Source: Nostoc sp. LEGE 06077
GTDB taxonomy: Bacteria; Cyanobacteriota; Cyanobacteriia; Cyanobacteriales; Nostocaceae
Reading direction: 5' to 3'
Assembly (NCBI RefSeq): GCF_015207705.1
Contig: NZ_JADEWI010000059.1
Span: forward strand, 1-39,693
Length of the DNA: 39,693 nt
Below the pieces are notes generated by a model. The model did no database searches, had not been told where the DNA came from, and worked only from the letters and a program-made list of their open reading frames with translations. Numbering within the stretch: position 1 is the stretch's first letter; every line of letters begins with the position of its first letter. Shown in pieces: positions 7,945-15,677 of this stretch. Both the position numbers and the translations under genes were made by a program.

Positions 7945-8889
7945 ATGAAAAGATTTTTGATATTTTTCATTTTAACTTTTGCTTTAATAGTAGCGATCGC
8001 AGCTTGTAACCCTAACTCTAATAATACCACGGGCGATATTGTTGTTGCTTCTAAAGATTTTACTGAACAAGATATTTTAGGTGAATTATTAGCCCAACAA
8101 ATCGAAGAAACAACTAAACTTAAAGTTGCCCGTCGTCCTCGTTTAGGTGGTTCTTTTGTTTGCCATAATGCGATTTTGGCTGGTAAAATTGATGCTTATA
8201 TTGAGTATACAGGCACAGCTTTTACTGGAATTTTAAAACAAAAATCGCTGAATGACCCGAAAGAAGTTTACGAGAAATTAAAACAAGCATATGCTCAACA
8301 ATTTAAGCTGGAAGTCATGCCTAGCTTGGGTTTTGAAAATACTTTTGCAATGGTAATTCGTGGTGAAGATGCCAATAAATACAATGTTCAAACCTTATCT
8401 CAGGCTGCACAATATACACCCCAATGGCGCGGCGGTTTTGGCTATGAATTTTTAGAACGAGAAGATGGTTTTCCGGGGTTAGCGAAAACTTACAATTTGC
8501 ATTTCTCTAAATCACCGCAAATTATGGACTTGGGTTTAATATATCGGGCGTTGGTGCAGAAGCAAGTCGATATGGTAGCGGGAAATTCGACTGATGGGCA
8601 AATTGCGCGTTTGGGTTTGGCTGTGTTGAAGGATGATAAACAATATTTTCCACCTTACGAAGCTACGCCAATTGTACGGCAAGAAGTGTTAAACAAATAT
8701 CCGGAGTTGAGACAGGCGATCGCTCAACTTTCTGGTAAAATTTCCGCAGATGAAATGCGGCAGTTAAATTATTTAGTTGAAGGTGAATTACGAGATATTA
8801 AAGAAGTTGTGCGTGAGTTTCGTAAATCTAAAGGTTTAGCCTCACGCAGAGACGCAGAGGCGCAAAGTGTCTATATGGAGAGGTCATGA
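7945..8889 (+). CDS. glycine betaine/osmoprotectant-type substrate-binding lipoprotein (OpuCC/ProX/OsmF-like)
   Basis: This is a 314-residue protein with a lipoprotein signal (FLIFFILTFALIVAIAAC, lipid-anchored Cys21). The mature domain matches the OpuAC/ProX fold: VVASKDFTEQDILGELLAQQ, then DAYIEYTGTAFTGIL, then VDMVAGNSTDGQIARLGL. It should present substrate to the permease at the outer face of the plasma membrane. The final 15 residues (from SRRDAEAQ) are encoded by a dispersed repeat (8842-8868), so the native C-terminus has been replaced or extended. Its stop overlaps the next start as ATGA (8886-8889). The family binds betaine, choline, carnitine or similar compounds. The neighbouring genes raise the possibility of a different, sulfur-containing ligand. 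Confidence 0.9.
   Translation: MKRFLIFFILTFALIVAIAACNPNSNNTTGDIVVASKDFTEQDILGELLAQQIEETTKLKVARRPRLGGSFVCHNAILAGKIDAYIEYTGTAFTGILKQKSLNDPKEVYEKLKQAYAQQFKLEVMPSLGFENTFAMVIRGEDANKYNVQTLSQAAQYTPQWRGGFGYEFLEREDGFPGLAKTYNLHFSKSPQIMDLGLIYRALVQKQVDMVAGNSTDGQIARLGLAVLKDDKQYFPPYEATPIVRQEVLNKYPELRQAIAQLSGKISADEMRQLNYLVEGELRDIKEVVREFRKSKGLASRRDAEAQSVYMERS
8842..8868 (+). repeat. ACGCAGAGRCGCAGAGG-type repeat within a coding end
   Basis: TCACGCAGAGACGCAGAGG followed by CGCAAAGT belongs to the same family as 21758-21788 (reverse strand, inside smc) and 22161-22186. Here it supplies the last codons of the binding-protein gene. Confidence 0.6.
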
Positions 8890-9614
8890 GTCTTAAGTTA
8901 AATACAACTTTTAAAGCTGCAATTATCTGGTTTTGTGTTTCTAGTGGTACTGTTATTGCTCAAACATTACCTCTTTCAAATAACTTAATTGGCTTTAATT
9001 CAGATGAGGGAGAAAGGTTATTAATTCAAAGCCGTTCAAGAGAAGATTTTTTTCCTTTGAGTATGCAGTTTGTGACTCAAAATAATCAAGCATTCTGTGG
9101 CGTTGCAAGTATTATAATGGTGTTGAATAGTTTAGGAGTTATCGCACCAGAAACACCACAATATTCTCCCTACAGAGTATTCACCCAAGAAAACTTTTTT
9201 AGCAATGAAAAAACTAAAAAAGTTATCACGCCTGAAGTTGTTTCACGCCAAGGAATAACTTTAGAGCAATTAGGAGGATTAATTTCAAGTTATGATGTCC
9301 AAGCCAAGGTTTACCACGCGGCTGATACTAATTTAGAACAGTTTCGTAAAATAGTATCTGAGAATTTGAAGCAACCTAATAATTTTGTGATAGTTAACTA
9401 TTTACGTAAAGAAATTGGGCAAGAAAGAGGTGGGCATATTTCACCCATTGCTGCTTACAATGAGCAAACAGATAGATTTTTGATTATGGATGTTTCTCGT
9501 TATAAATATCCGCCAGTGTGGGTAAAAGCCGCAGATTTGTGGAAGGCGATTAATACCAAGGATATAGTTTCAGGTAAAACACGCGGCTTTGTTGTAGTGA
9601 GCAAAAATTCTTGA
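8886..9614 (+). CDS. exported phytochelatin-synthase-like peptidase (glutathione gamma-glutamylcysteinyltransferase family)
   Basis: This is a 242-residue papain-fold protein containing only the catalytic domain, the same size as the well-studied Nostoc homologue Alr0975. The catalytic triad is visible: Cys71 in NQAFCGVASI, His184 in GGHISPIAAY and Asp202 in LIMDVSRYKY. The cysteine-rich metal-sensing C-terminal domain of plant enzymes is missing. Prokaryotic members mainly remove glycine from glutathione to give gamma-glutamylcysteine, with weak or no phytochelatin synthesis. The N-terminus (FKAAIIWFCVSSGTVIAQ) looks like a Sec signal, so it probably acts in the periplasm. The start overlaps the stop of the ABC lipoprotein gene by ATGA, which makes it the fourth gene of the transport operon. 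A gamma-glutamyltranspeptidase gene lies 1 kb downstream. Confidence 0.92.
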   Translation: MSLKLNTTFKAAIIWFCVSSGTVIAQTLPLSNNLIGFNSDEGERLLIQSRSREDFFPLSMQFVTQNNQAFCGVASIIMVLNSLGVIAPETPQYSPYRVFTQENFFSNEKTKKVITPEVVSRQGITLEQLGGLISSYDVQAKVYHAADTNLEQFRKIVSENLKQPNNFVIVNYLRKEIGQERGGHISPIAAYNEQTDRFLIMDVSRYKYPPVWVKAADLWKAINTKDIVSGKTRGFVVVSKNS

Positions 9615-9655
9615 TTCTGGTATTTGATAAACTAATACATTTACTTAAATTTTAT

Positions 9656-10471
9656 ATGTCTGAAGATATAAATAAGGCTAAATCGATAATTGCCGCCGGT
9701 AGTGAAATTATTGGTGACTCAGCAGGCGCTGCCATTGGATTCTTAATAGGAGGCGCGATAGGTGGATTTGGAGGAGCAATTGCTGGAGCTAGTTTAGGTA
9801 AAATTACCTCTAAAAGTGTTGAAAAAGTTATTACAGACTTTGCAACTAGAAGTTTATCTAAACGAGAAGAAATAAGAGTAGGTGCTACTGCTGCTCTAGC
9901 AATTATAAAGATAGATGAATATCTTAAGTCTGGTTACTCTCCAAGAAATGATGATTTCTTTGTAAACCAAAATTCTGAAAGGACACCAGCAGAAGAAATT
10001 TTTGAAGGAGTATTGCAAAAAACTAAGAATGAACATGAAGAAAAGAAAACAAAAGTTTACGCAAATATTTTTGCTAATGTGTCCTTTGCACAAGGGATTA
10101 CATTAGGCGAAGCAAATCATATACTTCAAATTACTGAACAATTAACTTATAGACAAATATGTTTTCTTGCAATGCTCTATTTGAAATCTCAAAATCAAGA
10201 ATTTATTTTAAGAAATCATAATTATGAAAATATGGATGGGATTAGTTATGAAAGAATATCGCTTCTTTCAGAAATTTTTTATTTAAATACCATTAGTCTG
10301 ATATATCAAAAAATACATGGTTCAGAAGAAGGGATAGCTCTATTAAGTTGGGGATATATTATTCCTAATGATCTATGTCTGACATATCTTGGACAGAGAT
10401 ATTCTAAAGCAATGGGATTACAAGATATTTCAGCAGAAGATATAAAAAAAATAGCAACATTTTTAATATGA
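9656..10471 (+). CDS. glycine-zipper protein of unknown function
   Basis: From ATG 9656 this is a 271-residue protein. Residues about 10-50 form a glycine/alanine-rich zipper (AGAAIGFLIGGAIGGFGGAI), a pattern found in membrane-inserting or oligomerising proteins. The rest is hydrophilic and helical (EEKKTKVYANIFANVSFAQG, QITEQLTYRQICFLAMLYLK) and has no motif I recognise. TTG 9611 would add 15 residues, but ATG 9656 begins directly before the zipper. It lies 41 bases after the phytochelatin-synthase-like gene on the same strand and may be read from the same transcript. It is more AT-rich than its neighbours, with many AAA, ATA and TTA codons, which suggests later arrival. No function should be assigned. 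Confidence 0.6.
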   Translation: MSEDINKAKSIIAAGSEIIGDSAGAAIGFLIGGAIGGFGGAIAGASLGKITSKSVEKVITDFATRSLSKREEIRVGATAALAIIKIDEYLKSGYSPRNDDFFVNQNSERTPAEEIFEGVLQKTKNEHEEKKTKVYANIFANVSFAQGITLGEANHILQITEQLTYRQICFLAMLYLKSQNQEFILRNHNYENMDGISYERISLLSEIFYLNTISLIYQKIHGSEEGIALLSWGYIIPNDLCLTYLGQRYSKAMGLQDISAEDIKKIATFLI

Positions 10472-10610
10472 TTTTTTAGGAAACTAGTAGTTATTTTATT
10501 TTTTTTATTATTATCTATGAAATAATTTGAATTAATAAACTAACTAACAGCTATGTAAACAATTTACTCCTAGATGATACCTGAAAAATATTTAAAAACA
10601 GTAAATAAAA

Positions 10611-12410
10611 ATGCCTATCTTTGCTAAATCCAAACAGGTTGTATTTACCTTTTTCTCCCTTGGGGTTATCTGTTACAGCCAAGTTGCATCAGCCACTACC
10701 ACCTTACCCCTACGCAGCAAAAAGGGGATGGTAGTATCTGCACATCCCCTGGCTAGTGAGGCTGGGTTAGCAATGTTCCGCCAAGGAGGTAATGCTGTTG
10801 ATGCAGCAGTGGCGACAACTTTTGCCATATCTGTAGTTGAGCCTTTTTCAGCCGGAATTGGTGGCGGGGGATTTTTGCTGCTGCATTCTGAGAAAACTGG
10901 CGAGATGAAAGCGTTGGATTTCCGGGAACGCGCACCCATCAAAGCGACAAGAAATATGTATTTGGATGCAGAAGGTAAGGTGCGTCCGAATGCAAGTGTG
11001 AATGGTTATTTGGCGGTGGCGACACCTGGAACAGTTGCGGGGATGTATGAGGTGCATCGCCGTTATGGTAAGTTACCGTGGAAGGAAGTTGTTAAACCTG
11101 CGATCGCTCTGGCGAAAAATGGGTTTATCCTGAGTAATGAGCTAAGTTGGCGATCAATTCAAGTTTACGAAAACCGCAAACCAGTAATTCTCCAGAATTC
11201 CGCCGCTAGTGCTATTTTTACCCGCAATGGCGAATTTTATCAGCCTGGAGAAAGATTAGTACAACGGGATTTAGCACGCACTTTAGAAAGCATCGCCGAG
11301 AATCCCCAAAGTTTTTATACTGGCAAAATTGCCCGTGCGATCGCATCAGACATGGCACAAAATCATGGTCTAATTACTTTAGACGACCTGAAGGCATACA
11401 AACCAATCTGGCGAAATCCTCTTTGCGGTAGTTTTCGCCAAGCTAAAGTCTGTTCAATGCCCCCACCATCATCAGGCGGAGTTCATCTATTGCAGATTTT
11501 AAACATTATCGGTGACACTGATTTGTCAGCTTGGGGATGGCACCATCCTAATAGTTTACATTTAATGGCAGAAGCGATGAAGATTGCCTACGCCGATCGC
11601 TCACAATATTTAGGTGATCCTGATTTTGTCAAAGTGCCTGTACAAGCCCTGATTAACCCAGCTTATGCCAAAAAACGCCGTCAAGAAATTAACTTGGATG
11701 TGGCGAAACCTGCAACCCAAATCAAGCCAGTAGCACCAGAAACACTGAAACGCTTTGGCCAAGTTAGTAATCAAATCGTCCCTCTACCCAACAAATTATT
11801 ACAACTGCAAGCCACGCGCTACGAATCTGCCGAAACTAGTCATCTTTGCGTTGTGGATGAACAACGCAACGCTGTCAGCCTGACTTTTACAATTAATCTT
11901 GGTTTTGGTGCTGGTGTGGTGACACCAGAAACAGGAATTTTACTCAATAATGAGATGGATGACTTTGCCGCCGCGCCAGGTGTACCTAACGCCTTTGGTT
12001 TAGTTGGCAATGAAGCGAATGCGATCGCACCCCGCAAAACTCCCCTATCAAGTATGACTCCGACAATCATTACAGAAAATAATCACCTCCGCATGGCAGT
12101 GGGGGCCCCTGGTGGTAGCACAATTATCACTCAGGTTTTGCAAGTGATTCTTAATGTGCTGGAATACAAAATGGATGTTGGTGCAGCTGTCTCCGTACCA
12201 CGCATACATGATCAGTGGCTACCTGATGAGTTGCGTGTTGAACCTTGGGGTTTGGATGCTTTAACTCTGCAAGACTTACACCGCCGTGGACACAACATCA
12301 AGGAAGAAAATGCTCCTTGGGGTAATGTTAACGCGATCGCCGTCAAAGCAGATGGCAGCTTAGAAGCAGCAGCCGATCCTCGCGGTGAAGGTTCGCCTAG
12401 AGGCTGGTAA
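10611..12410 (+). CDS. ggt: gamma-glutamyltranspeptidase, exported
   Basis: This is a 599-residue Ntn-hydrolase precursor, typical length for the family. Residues 1-29 are a Sec signal (VFTFFSLGVICYSQVASA). The start of the large subunit shows KKGMVVSAHPLASEAGLAM and GGNAVDAAVATTFAISVVEP. The autoprocessing site precedes Thr409 in ETSHLCVVDEQRNAVS, the nucleophile and new N-terminus of the small subunit (E. coli has TTHYSVVD there). MTPTIITENNHLRMAVGAPG lies in the small subunit. The enzyme hydrolyses or transfers the gamma-glutamyl group of glutathione and related peptides in the periplasm. A 139-base AT-rich gap separates it from the glycine-zipper gene, so it may have its own promoter. It is functionally linked to the phytochelatin-synthase-like peptidase. 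Confidence 0.95.
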   Translation: MPIFAKSKQVVFTFFSLGVICYSQVASATTTLPLRSKKGMVVSAHPLASEAGLAMFRQGGNAVDAAVATTFAISVVEPFSAGIGGGGFLLLHSEKTGEMKALDFRERAPIKATRNMYLDAEGKVRPNASVNGYLAVATPGTVAGMYEVHRRYGKLPWKEVVKPAIALAKNGFILSNELSWRSIQVYENRKPVILQNSAASAIFTRNGEFYQPGERLVQRDLARTLESIAENPQSFYTGKIARAIASDMAQNHGLITLDDLKAYKPIWRNPLCGSFRQAKVCSMPPPSSGGVHLLQILNIIGDTDLSAWGWHHPNSLHLMAEAMKIAYADRSQYLGDPDFVKVPVQALINPAYAKKRRQEINLDVAKPATQIKPVAPETLKRFGQVSNQIVPLPNKLLQLQATRYESAETSHLCVVDEQRNAVSLTFTINLGFGAGVVTPETGILLNNEMDDFAAAPGVPNAFGLVGNEANAIAPRKTPLSSMTPTIITENNHLRMAVGAPGGSTIITQVLQVILNVLEYKMDVGAAVSVPRIHDQWLPDELRVEPWGLDALTLQDLHRRGHNIKEENAPWGNVNAIAVKADGSLEAAADPRGEGSPRGW

Positions 12411-12475
12411 ACAGTTGTCACTTATTGATGCAACACTGCCCGTTGTTACGGATGTGTAAAATGCTTTAATTGCAA

Positions 12476-12742
12476 CTATGGATTCTGCATTATCGATTCT
12501 GAGTATTCAACTTGAGTCCCAAATTCATTAGCTCTAGCGCTGGGTACTAATGTCCAGCCAGCCTTTAGTAGTTTTTGATAAGTTGCCCAACCTTTAGAGC
12601 CACCGGGAATTTGATAATCTGGTACTGCAAATTGTGGATAAGCTGTGTAGGGTCGCCAACCTTTATTTGGCTCAACTTGCAAATATAAAATTTTTTCACC
12701 ATCGTTGCCAGACTTAGATAACCAGCACATTTGTCGATGCAT
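12476..12742 (-). CDS. small conserved cyanobacterial protein
   Basis: From ATG 12742 this is an 88-residue soluble protein. The start is decided by an AAGGAG at 12749-12754, about 6-7 bases upstream. A start 11 codons further up would place that site inside the gene. Aromatic-rich segments (VEPNKGWRPYTAYPQFAVPD, GGSKGWATYQKLLKAGWTLV) suggest a compact fold. I recognise it only as the type of short hypothetical protein common in cyanobacteria. It converges with the gamma-glutamyltranspeptidase gene (65-base gap). Confidence 0.6.
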   Translation of the reverse strand: MHRQMCWLSKSGNDGEKILYLQVEPNKGWRPYTAYPQFAVPDYQIPGGSKGWATYQKLLKAGWTLVPSARANEFGTQVEYSESIMQNP

Positions 12743-13043
12743 GGTAAACTCCTTAGTGTTTAGCTTAAATTGCATAATCGCAGACTTTTGTCAAGTCTTG
12801 CATCACCCTTGTGGGATAATTTTTGATTTCCCTAGTATGTGTCCATTTATCTACAAATTGGTTCCGCAAAATTACGTAAGCCGATCGATAGATTTCAGAG
12901 AGCATTTTTGAGGACGCAACACGACAAAATCACGCCATCCGCAACAACTGAAACTTCATTGAAGTGACAATAATTGTGGATTTTGTACTAAAAAGCTGTT
13001 GATGGCTCAATATTTTTGACTCCATGACTGGTAATGATTTAGC

Positions 13044-13082
13044 ATCGCTAAGGGGCGCAAGAATATAACGCCTCTTAGCGAT
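13044..13082. repeat. inverted repeat / hairpin
   Basis: ATCGCTAAGGGGCG pairs with CGCCTCTTAGCGAT over 14 bases with one G-T wobble and an 11-base loop. There is no T run on either side, so it is more likely a small palindromic repeat than a strong terminator. Confidence 0.55.
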
Positions 13083-13222
13083 ATTTCGCTGGTTATGAGG
13101 GCGAGATTTTTCTGATCCTATCTGTGGTTTTTGCGAATGTATGTAGCAAGAGTTACTTTTTGGGCATACGGCTGAATAATAATTTATTTGTTTTGCTAGT
13201 TACATCGGTAAGATTTATTTAT

Positions 13223-13247
13223 CAGTGCTGAGTAGTGAGTGCTGAGT
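13223..13247. repeat. heptamer (GAGTGCT-type) tandem repeat
   Basis: CAGTGCTGAGTAGTGAGTGC followed by TGAGT is an imperfect run of the same 7-base unit found in smc (19344-19376) and near 31264. Short tandemly repeated heptamers are known from heterocystous cyanobacteria. Confidence 0.65.
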
Positions 13248-13275
13248 CAAGACAGCACAGCAGGGGCTATTTTCT

Positions 13276-13872
13276 CTAGCCTGTAACCTCTAACCTGCAA
13301 CCTCTAACAATCTTGCGAATTTCGTTGACTATTTCGGAGTAATGAGAATCTGACAAAACGGGTGTTGCACCTGCGATGTTAATTGGTTGCGCTAAATCGA
13401 TCCATGACTTGCAACCACCATATTGCGAAAGATAAGGGATTTCTTGCACTTCGGGTAATTTATAAGTTCGCAGCAATAGCACATACAAAGGCTGACGTGG
13501 TTTCCATTTCAGGCGATCGCTAATAAAAGACTCATTCCAGATATGAAAGGGGAGTAAAGCGTTAACAGTAGACTCCTCACTAATCGGCAAAATATCTGTA
13601 ATTACAGCCCAACTGCTAATGGGAATCGTTTCTGGATGCCAACCAGAGGTTACTGGACAAACAAGGTCAGCATATTCTGATTTTAGCAGAAACGGCTGTT
13701 GATGTTCATAAGTTGGGTAAAGTAAAACCTGCTCATGGGCAACTTGGAAACGTCCGTTGTTCTCATGAATACCACCTTTACGCAGCAACATGATGGTTTT
13801 GCCAGTTTCTAAGGCATTTATCGCCACTAACCATTCTTTCAAGGCATATATCGTAGTCAAATTCATCGGCAT
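13276..13872 (-). CDS. DUF1802 family protein
   Basis: This is a 198-residue protein with the DUF1802 pattern: YALKEWLVAINALETGKTIM then LLRKGGIHE, GRFQVAHEQVLLYPTYEHQQ, and near the end QYGGCKSWIDLAQPI. The function is unknown; some members occur near restriction or repair genes, but nothing here supports that. Met1 and Met3 are both possible starts. The last nine or so residues (RGCRLEVTG) are encoded by repeated CCTCTAAC/CCTGCAAC units at 13281-13308, so the native C-terminus has been altered by repeat sequence. It is divergent from the aldo/keto reductase gene (79-base gap). Confidence 0.75.
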   Translation of the reverse strand: MPMNLTTIYALKEWLVAINALETGKTIMLLRKGGIHENNGRFQVAHEQVLLYPTYEHQQPFLLKSEYADLVCPVTSGWHPETIPISSWAVITDILPISEESTVNALLPFHIWNESFISDRLKWKPRQPLYVLLLRTYKLPEVQEIPYLSQYGGCKSWIDLAQPINIAGATPVLSDSHYSEIVNEIRKIVRGCRLEVTG

Positions 13873-13951
13873 CTACTGTAACTCTGATTTAATTTCACGC
13901 TAAGACCGTTAAAGTATGAAACTATCCGGGGAAATGAATTAGAGAAGCATT

Positions 13952-14911
13952 ATGGAAAAGCGAAAACTAGGTACATCTGCCGTAGAAATTACACCCATCA
14001 TTGTCGGAACTTGGCAAGCTGGTAAAAGGATGTGGGTAGGAATTGAAGACGCTGACTCAATTAAAGCCATTCGCGCCGCCTTTGAAGCTGGGATCACCAC
14101 TGTAGATACAGCCGAAGTTTATGGAGAGGGTCACTCTGAGCGCATTGTAGCCGAAGCTTTAGCAGATGTGCGCGACCAGGTACAGTATGCCACAAAAGTA
14201 TTTGCGAACCATCTTAAATATGATCAGGTGATTGAGGCTTGCGATCGCTCTTTAAAAAACCTCAAAACCGATTATATCGACCTTTATCAAATCCATTGGC
14301 CTGCTGGAGCGTTTAATAGTGCAATTGTGCCGATAGAAGAAACAATGAAGGCTTTAAATGATCTCAAACAGCAGGGAAAAATTAGGGCAATAGGTGTTTC
14401 TAACTTTTCTCGTGATCAATTAGCCGAAACATCCCAATATGGGCGCATTGATAGTTTGCAACCTCCATATTCTTTATTTTGGCGGCAGGTTGAACAAGAT
14501 GCTATGCCCTATTGTAGCGAAAATCAAATTTCTATCTTGGCTTATTCACCCTTAGCCCAGGGATTGTTAACTGGTAAATTTCAGCGTGGACAGAAATTTG
14601 CCCCCGAAGATAATCGCTCTGCGAATAAACTATTTCAAGGCGAGAACTTTGAACGCGCTCAACAAGCTTTAGATAAACTCCGTCCCATAGCAGAACGCCA
14701 TCATTGTACCTTGGCGCAGTTAGCGTTGGCTTGGTTAATTGCCCAACCCCAAGCAAATGCGATCGCTGGGGCGCGTTATCCTGAACAAGCAAAAGATAAC
14801 GCTAAAGCCGCTGATGTCAAACTCTCTACTGAGGACATTGCCGAAATCGATGCGATCGGACGCATTGTCACCGATAACCTTGATAACAACCAAGTCATGT
14901 GGAATTGGTAA
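13952..14911 (+). CDS. aldo/keto reductase
   Basis: This is a 319-residue NADPH-dependent oxidoreductase with a TIM-barrel fold. The catalytic tetrad is present: Asp52 and Tyr57 (VDTAEVYGEGHSE), Lys82 (YATKVF) and His115 (LYQIHWP). GKIRAIGVSNFSRDQL and ILAYSPLAQGLLTGKF are family hallmarks. It should reduce aldehydes or ketones in the cytoplasm. The natural substrate cannot be deduced. There is no obvious operon partner; the start at ATG 13952 is supported by conservation from MEKRKLGTSAVEITPI. Confidence 0.93.
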   Translation: MEKRKLGTSAVEITPIIVGTWQAGKRMWVGIEDADSIKAIRAAFEAGITTVDTAEVYGEGHSERIVAEALADVRDQVQYATKVFANHLKYDQVIEACDRSLKNLKTDYIDLYQIHWPAGAFNSAIVPIEETMKALNDLKQQGKIRAIGVSNFSRDQLAETSQYGRIDSLQPPYSLFWRQVEQDAMPYCSENQISILAYSPLAQGLLTGKFQRGQKFAPEDNRSANKLFQGENFERAQQALDKLRPIAERHHCTLAQLALAWLIAQPQANAIAGARYPEQAKDNAKAADVKLSTEDIAEIDAIGRIVTDNLDNNQVMWNW

Positions 14912-15173
14912 GCATCATTGTGAGTAAGGTGTGTTATCGCCTAGCGCTACACTCTTCCATAAAACAAAATACCATTTCTATGGAATAACGATATCACCGA
15001 CTTTTCAATAAAGTTGGTGATCTGAATATTTAGCTAATAACTAACAAAAAATATTGCAAAAATCAACAAAATGTCAACTTTAGTAAACTAGCGTTTACTA
15101 CTCCCTAAGTCAGTGTTAAATTGAGTAGCAAGACATCAAACATAAGAAAAACAAACCCAAAGGGCAAAAGACT

Positions 15174-15221
15174 ATGATGTCTCCCGTCAGTAGCCCAAGC
15201 AAATATTCAGCAGACCCATAA
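15174..15221 (+). other. candidate short open frame (15 codons)
   Basis: ATGATG opens a 15-residue frame (MMSPVSSPSKYSADP) with AAAGGG about 10 bases upstream. It is followed two codons later, in the same frame, by the GTG of a second short frame. The spacing suggests a leader or coupled small-peptide pair, but it is too short to support without conservation. Confidence 0.2.
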
Positions 15222-15227
15222 TTAAAA

Positions 15228-15293
15228 GTGGCAAAAGCTAAACAATCCAAAAAGCGAAGCCAAATCCCAAAGCGGAAAAACAAAGATTGCTGA
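15228..15293 (+). other. candidate small basic peptide (21 residues)
   Basis: GTG 15228 opens a very basic peptide (AKAKQSKKRSQIPKRKNKDC after the start). It lies in the same frame as, and just after, the 15-codon frame. Composition is unlike random AT-rich spacer, but translation is unproven. Confidence 0.2.
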
Positions 15294-15381
15294 GTTTGCT
15301 AGTTATTAAGTCCACCTTATTTATTTACTCTCTCAATTATTTAGCTAAGTTTAAAAAATTTGAAACCTGTGAATTCCCAAT

Positions 15382-15416
15382 AACCTGGTCATCCTTGACC
15401 AGGTTTTGATGTTTTT
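15382..15416 (+). terminator. rho-independent terminator in the 766-base gap
   Basis: AACCTGGTCA and TGACCAGGTT form a perfect 10-base stem with a TCCT loop (15382-15405), followed by TTGATGTTTTT. It lies nearly 500 bases after the aldo/keto reductase. It therefore more likely ends an independent short transcript, perhaps a small RNA carrying the short frames at 15174-15293. Confidence 0.65.
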
Positions 15417-15510
15417 ATCCATAAGAAAGCACTTCAATACATAATATATAGGAATCATATTTGATTTGGAGAAAAACTCAGTAAACCTGTGTTACTTCTT
15501 TTCCTGTTCC

Positions 15511-15567
15511 CTGCGATGCACTGAGCTTGTCGTTCGCGTAGCGTCTCCGGCAGGAGAAGTGTTCCCT
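15511..15567. repeat. dispersed Nostoc-type repeat
   Basis: The CGTTCGCGTAGCGTCTCC core, with the CTCC..GGAG inverted arms that follow, resembles the repeat near 4670. It is non-coding. The rest of the 14912-15677 gap is AT-rich, with only the terminator and short frames listed separately. Confidence 0.45.
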
Positions 15568-15677
15568 ACCCACACAAGTAATTTCAATAATCAAGTCGGA
15601 TTTCTATAGTTATCCGAAAATAGACAAATTTTGACACCAGTATTTGATTATAATTTAACAAATACTTGGCAATATGA

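Larger units (their letters stand above)
12743..13275. other. intergenic region with hairpin and heptamer repeats
   Basis: It lies between two minus-strand genes. It holds the inverted repeat at 13044-13082 and heptamer repeats at 13223-13247. No convincing open frame was seen; the plus-strand frame running into it from 12705 has neither start context nor protein-like composition. Confidence 0.5.

Noticed and set aside
8886-9614. True metal-activated phytochelatin synthase
   Set aside because: The C-terminal Cys-rich domain of plant enzymes is absent. Prokaryotic single-domain members chiefly hydrolyse glutathione, so a detoxification role is not claimed.
12705-12911. 68-codon plus-strand frame
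   Set aside because: It is antisense to the start of the 88-residue gene, which has a clear ribosome binding site; the sequence is Cys/Phe/Ile-rich with no recognisable pattern.
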